The notes below the pieces were generated by a model, which did not search any database, was not told where the DNA came from, and saw only the letters and a program-made list of their open reading frames with translations. Below are positions 6,290-7,619 of a stretch of 7,619 nucleotides of DNA, piece after piece. Position 1 is the first letter of the stretch. Each line of letters begins with the position of its first letter. Made by a program: the position numbers and the translations under genes. Source of the DNA: SIG78 sp045587205. GTDB lineage: Bacteria; Verrucomicrobiota; Lentisphaeria; Victivallales; Victivallaceae. The stretch spans positions 1-7,619 of the forward strand of contig JAZNBV010000017.1 of assembly GCA_045587205.1 (NCBI GenBank), written 5' to 3'.

Positions 6290-7459
6290 ATGGCTTACGT
6301 CATTCCGAAAAATGAGTATTTTGAACGCATTGCCAAATTCCAGGCGCGCATCAAGGCCGCCGGTCTGGATGCCTGTCTGGTGCACGGTACTGAATCAGAC
6401 TTTGCCAATGTGCGTTATCTTTCTGAATATTGGCCGACCTTTGAACAGGCCGGTGTATTTGTTCCGGCAGAAGGCGATGCTGTGCTGCTGATCGGCCCGG
6501 AAAGCTACAAATATGCTGTCGGCCGCAGTGTTTTGAGCAAGATCGCTCTGATGCTCAACTACCGCGAATCGGCTGAACCGGATTACCCGGGCATCGATCT
6601 TGCGACCTATCCGGAAGTGGTCAAGATGGCTATGGGCAGCAGGAAACTCAAGAAACTCGGTCTGGTCGGTACTGCGGTTATGACCAAACCGACACTGGAT
6701 GCGGTTGCCGCACAGCTCCCCGGCGTGGAAGTTGTGGTTGCCGATGAAGTGTTCCGTCCGCTGCGCTGGGTCAAGAGCGAAAACGACCTCAACTGCCACC
6801 GCAAGGCGTTCAAGGGCGCCGAAAAAGCGGTTGCGGCTATGCTCAATGAAATCAAGCCGGGTATGACTGAATTCCAGGCCATTGGTATTGCGCAGAGAGA
6901 AATCTATGCCAACGGCGGCGAATATGAAGGCCACAGCCTGTACTGCTTCGGCGGCGACCGTACCAGCAATGGTATCAGCCGTCCGACCGGTGCCAAACTC
7001 AAGAAGAACGAAATCATCCAGCTCAATATCGGTGCCCGCGTCGGCGGTTACTCCAGTTCGATCGGTATTCCGGTTTACTTCGGTAAGCTCCCCAAGGAAC
7101 AGATGGCGCTGGTTGAATTCGGTCTGCGCGCCCACAAGTACACCTTTGAACTGATGAAAGCCGGCGTGGAAGCCTCCAGCATTGCCCAAAAGTATTATGA
7201 CTGGGGCTGCGCCGAAGGCTGGAAAGATTATATGCTCTACGGTCCGGTTCACGGCCTCGGTCTGATGGAAACCGAAAGCCCCTGGATCGAAACCACCAGC
7301 AGCTACAAACTGCAGGAAAATATGACCTACCAGATCGATACATTCTTTACCGGCAACGGTTACGGTCTGCGCTGGGAACGCGGCTGTATCATTACCAAAG
7401 ACGGCTGCGAACTCTTGAGCAAGAAGTTTATGAGCATCAAGGATTGCAAACTCGACTGA
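6290..7459 (+). CDS. M24 (creatinase/prolidase fold) protein with most metal ligands replaced
   Basis: The 389-aa protein has a creatinase N-terminal domain (about 10-150, with LDACLVHGTESDFANVRYLS near 26-45) and a pita-bread M24 domain (about 165-385). In metallopeptidases of this fold the ligands are Asp, Asp, His, Glu, Glu. Here they read N246 (QLNIGARVGGY), S257 (GYSSSIG), H321 (GPVHGLG), D350 (YQIDTFF) and E363 (RWERGCIIT). The pHY-type histidine is replaced in NGISRPTG (227-234) and the downstream HExP histidine is T328 in METESP. Dinuclear-metal peptidase activity is therefore unlikely. Metal-free creatinase also has Asn at the first position, but its catalytic His appears missing too. 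It may be an unusual hydrolase or a binding protein. GGAGG at 6277-6281 precedes the ATG by 8 nt and the previous stop is 3 nt away. Codons are strongly C-ended (AAC, AAG, CTC), suggesting high expression. Confidence 0.9.
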   Translation: MAYVIPKNEYFERIAKFQARIKAAGLDACLVHGTESDFANVRYLSEYWPTFEQAGVFVPAEGDAVLLIGPESYKYAVGRSVLSKIALMLNYRESAEPDYPGIDLATYPEVVKMAMGSRKLKKLGLVGTAVMTKPTLDAVAAQLPGVEVVVADEVFRPLRWVKSENDLNCHRKAFKGAEKAVAAMLNEIKPGMTEFQAIGIAQREIYANGGEYEGHSLYCFGGDRTSNGISRPTGAKLKKNEIIQLNIGARVGGYSSSIGIPVYFGKLPKEQMALVEFGLRAHKYTFELMKAGVEASSIAQKYYDWGCAEGWKDYMLYGPVHGLGLMETESPWIETTSSYKLQENMTYQIDTFFTGNGYGLRWERGCIITKDGCELLSKKFMSIKDCKLD

Positions 7460-7480
7460 TAAACTCCTGACCGGGAAAAG

Positions 7481-7566
7481 AGGGTTGTTGCAAAACTTCA
7501 AAAAAGTTTGCAACAACCTCTTTTTTTTATTTTGTCAAACCGCAGCAGAGTATTTTAGTTTTTTTC
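7481..7566 (-). repeat. Right copy of locus-bracketing inverted repeat
   Basis: This is the reverse-complement partner of positions 1-84. The outer 46 bp (7521-7566) are identical and the hairpin part differs by five substitutions and a 2-nt insertion. It begins 22 bp after the M24 stop codon. In both copies the hairpin faces the locus and the conserved non-hairpin tail faces outward. Confidence 0.9.
7483..7528 (+). terminator. Rho-independent terminator of the rightward operon
   Basis: GGTTGTTGCAAA (7483-7494) pairs perfectly with TTTGCAACAACC (7507-7518). After a single bulged A the stem extends by CTT/AAG (7496-7498 with 7504-7506). Eight T residues follow at 7521-7528. It lies 24 nt after the stop codon of the last gene and is the better-paired version of the hairpin in the left repeat copy. 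Confidence 0.92.
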
Positions 7567-7604
7567 TTGCAATAGCGTGATTTTTTACAGAAAAAATATT
7601 GCAA
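7567..7604. repeat. TTGCAATA/TATTGCAA dyad outside the right repeat
   Basis: TTGCAATA (7567-7574) and TATTGCAA (7597-7604) form perfect 8-bp arms, with nested T6 (7581-7586) and A6 (7591-7596) runs flanking ACAG. A perfect TATAAT follows at 7611-7616. It resembles the stretch before the rightward promoter (AATAGCG, T tract, A tract, TTGCA) and may begin the regulatory region of a neighbouring gene beyond the window. Confidence 0.5.
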
Positions 7605-7619
7605 TTTACTTATAATAAA

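Noticed and set aside
5408..6385. Long minus-strand open frame opposite the DUF4380-like gene (325 codons)
   Set aside because: Antisense shadow that spans a gene boundary and encodes no family-like sequence; the plus strand carries tightly packed genes with ribosome sites.
6395..7516. Long open frame on the minus strand opposite the M24 gene (373 codons)
   Set aside because: It reads through the terminator repeat, has no recognisable domain or ribosome site, and is explained by codon bias of the real gene on the other strand.
1..7619. CRISPR array, tRNA or rRNA genes, transposase or integrase genes
   Set aside because: No spaced direct repeats, no cloverleaf or rRNA-like stretches, and none of the seven genes encodes a recombinase; the inverted repeat is therefore not attributed to a specific mobile element.

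Overview
The window is a compact, fully bacterial locus of seven protein genes in two divergent transcription units that meet at a 165-bp promoter region (4285-4449). Intergenic DNA is AT-rich, coding DNA is of roughly balanced GC, and most genes carry clear AGGAG/GGAGG ribosome binding sites. The gene set (LacI-type regulator, Gfo/Idh/MocA oxidoreductase, MDR dehydrogenase, NodB-type deacetylase, DUF4380-like mutarotase-fold protein, M24 protein) resembles the many small LacI-controlled carbohydrate-catabolic clusters of the PVC group, for example Lentisphaerota such as Victivallis. That assignment is an impression from gene content and is held weakly. There are no RNA genes, CRISPR arrays or transposase genes.

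Leftward unit (minus strand, read from 4284 down to 164): a LacI-family regulator overlaps by 4 bp with a family-2 glycosyltransferase. A 131-bp gap holding a good internal promoter follows. Next come a zinc-ligand-depleted MDR dehydrogenase and, 19 nt further on, a Gfo/Idh/MocA-type oxidoreductase. Two hairpin terminators end the unit. Rightward unit (plus strand, 4450 to 7459): a NodB-type deacetylase without signal peptide overlaps the start of a DUF4380-like protein, and 3 nt later begins an M24 (creatinase/prolidase-fold) protein that has lost most of the metal ligands. A strong hairpin terminator follows.

The likely logic is a regulated intracellular pathway for a sugar derivative. The two oxidoreductases would oxidise or reduce the carbon skeleton, the two C-N-hydrolase-fold proteins would act on an amide, acyl or guanidino-like substituent, and the mutarotase-fold protein would bind or epimerise the sugar. 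All products look cytosolic. No transporter lies in the window, so the actual substrate cannot be read from it.

The most striking non-coding features are (i) a near-identical 84/86-bp inverted repeat (46 bp perfect) that brackets the whole two-operon locus and contains the outermost terminator of each arm, and (ii) a dense operator-like region between the operons, with two overlapping 14-bp dyads just downstream of the rightward promoter and an identical 10-bp element laid over the -10 box of both divergent promoters.
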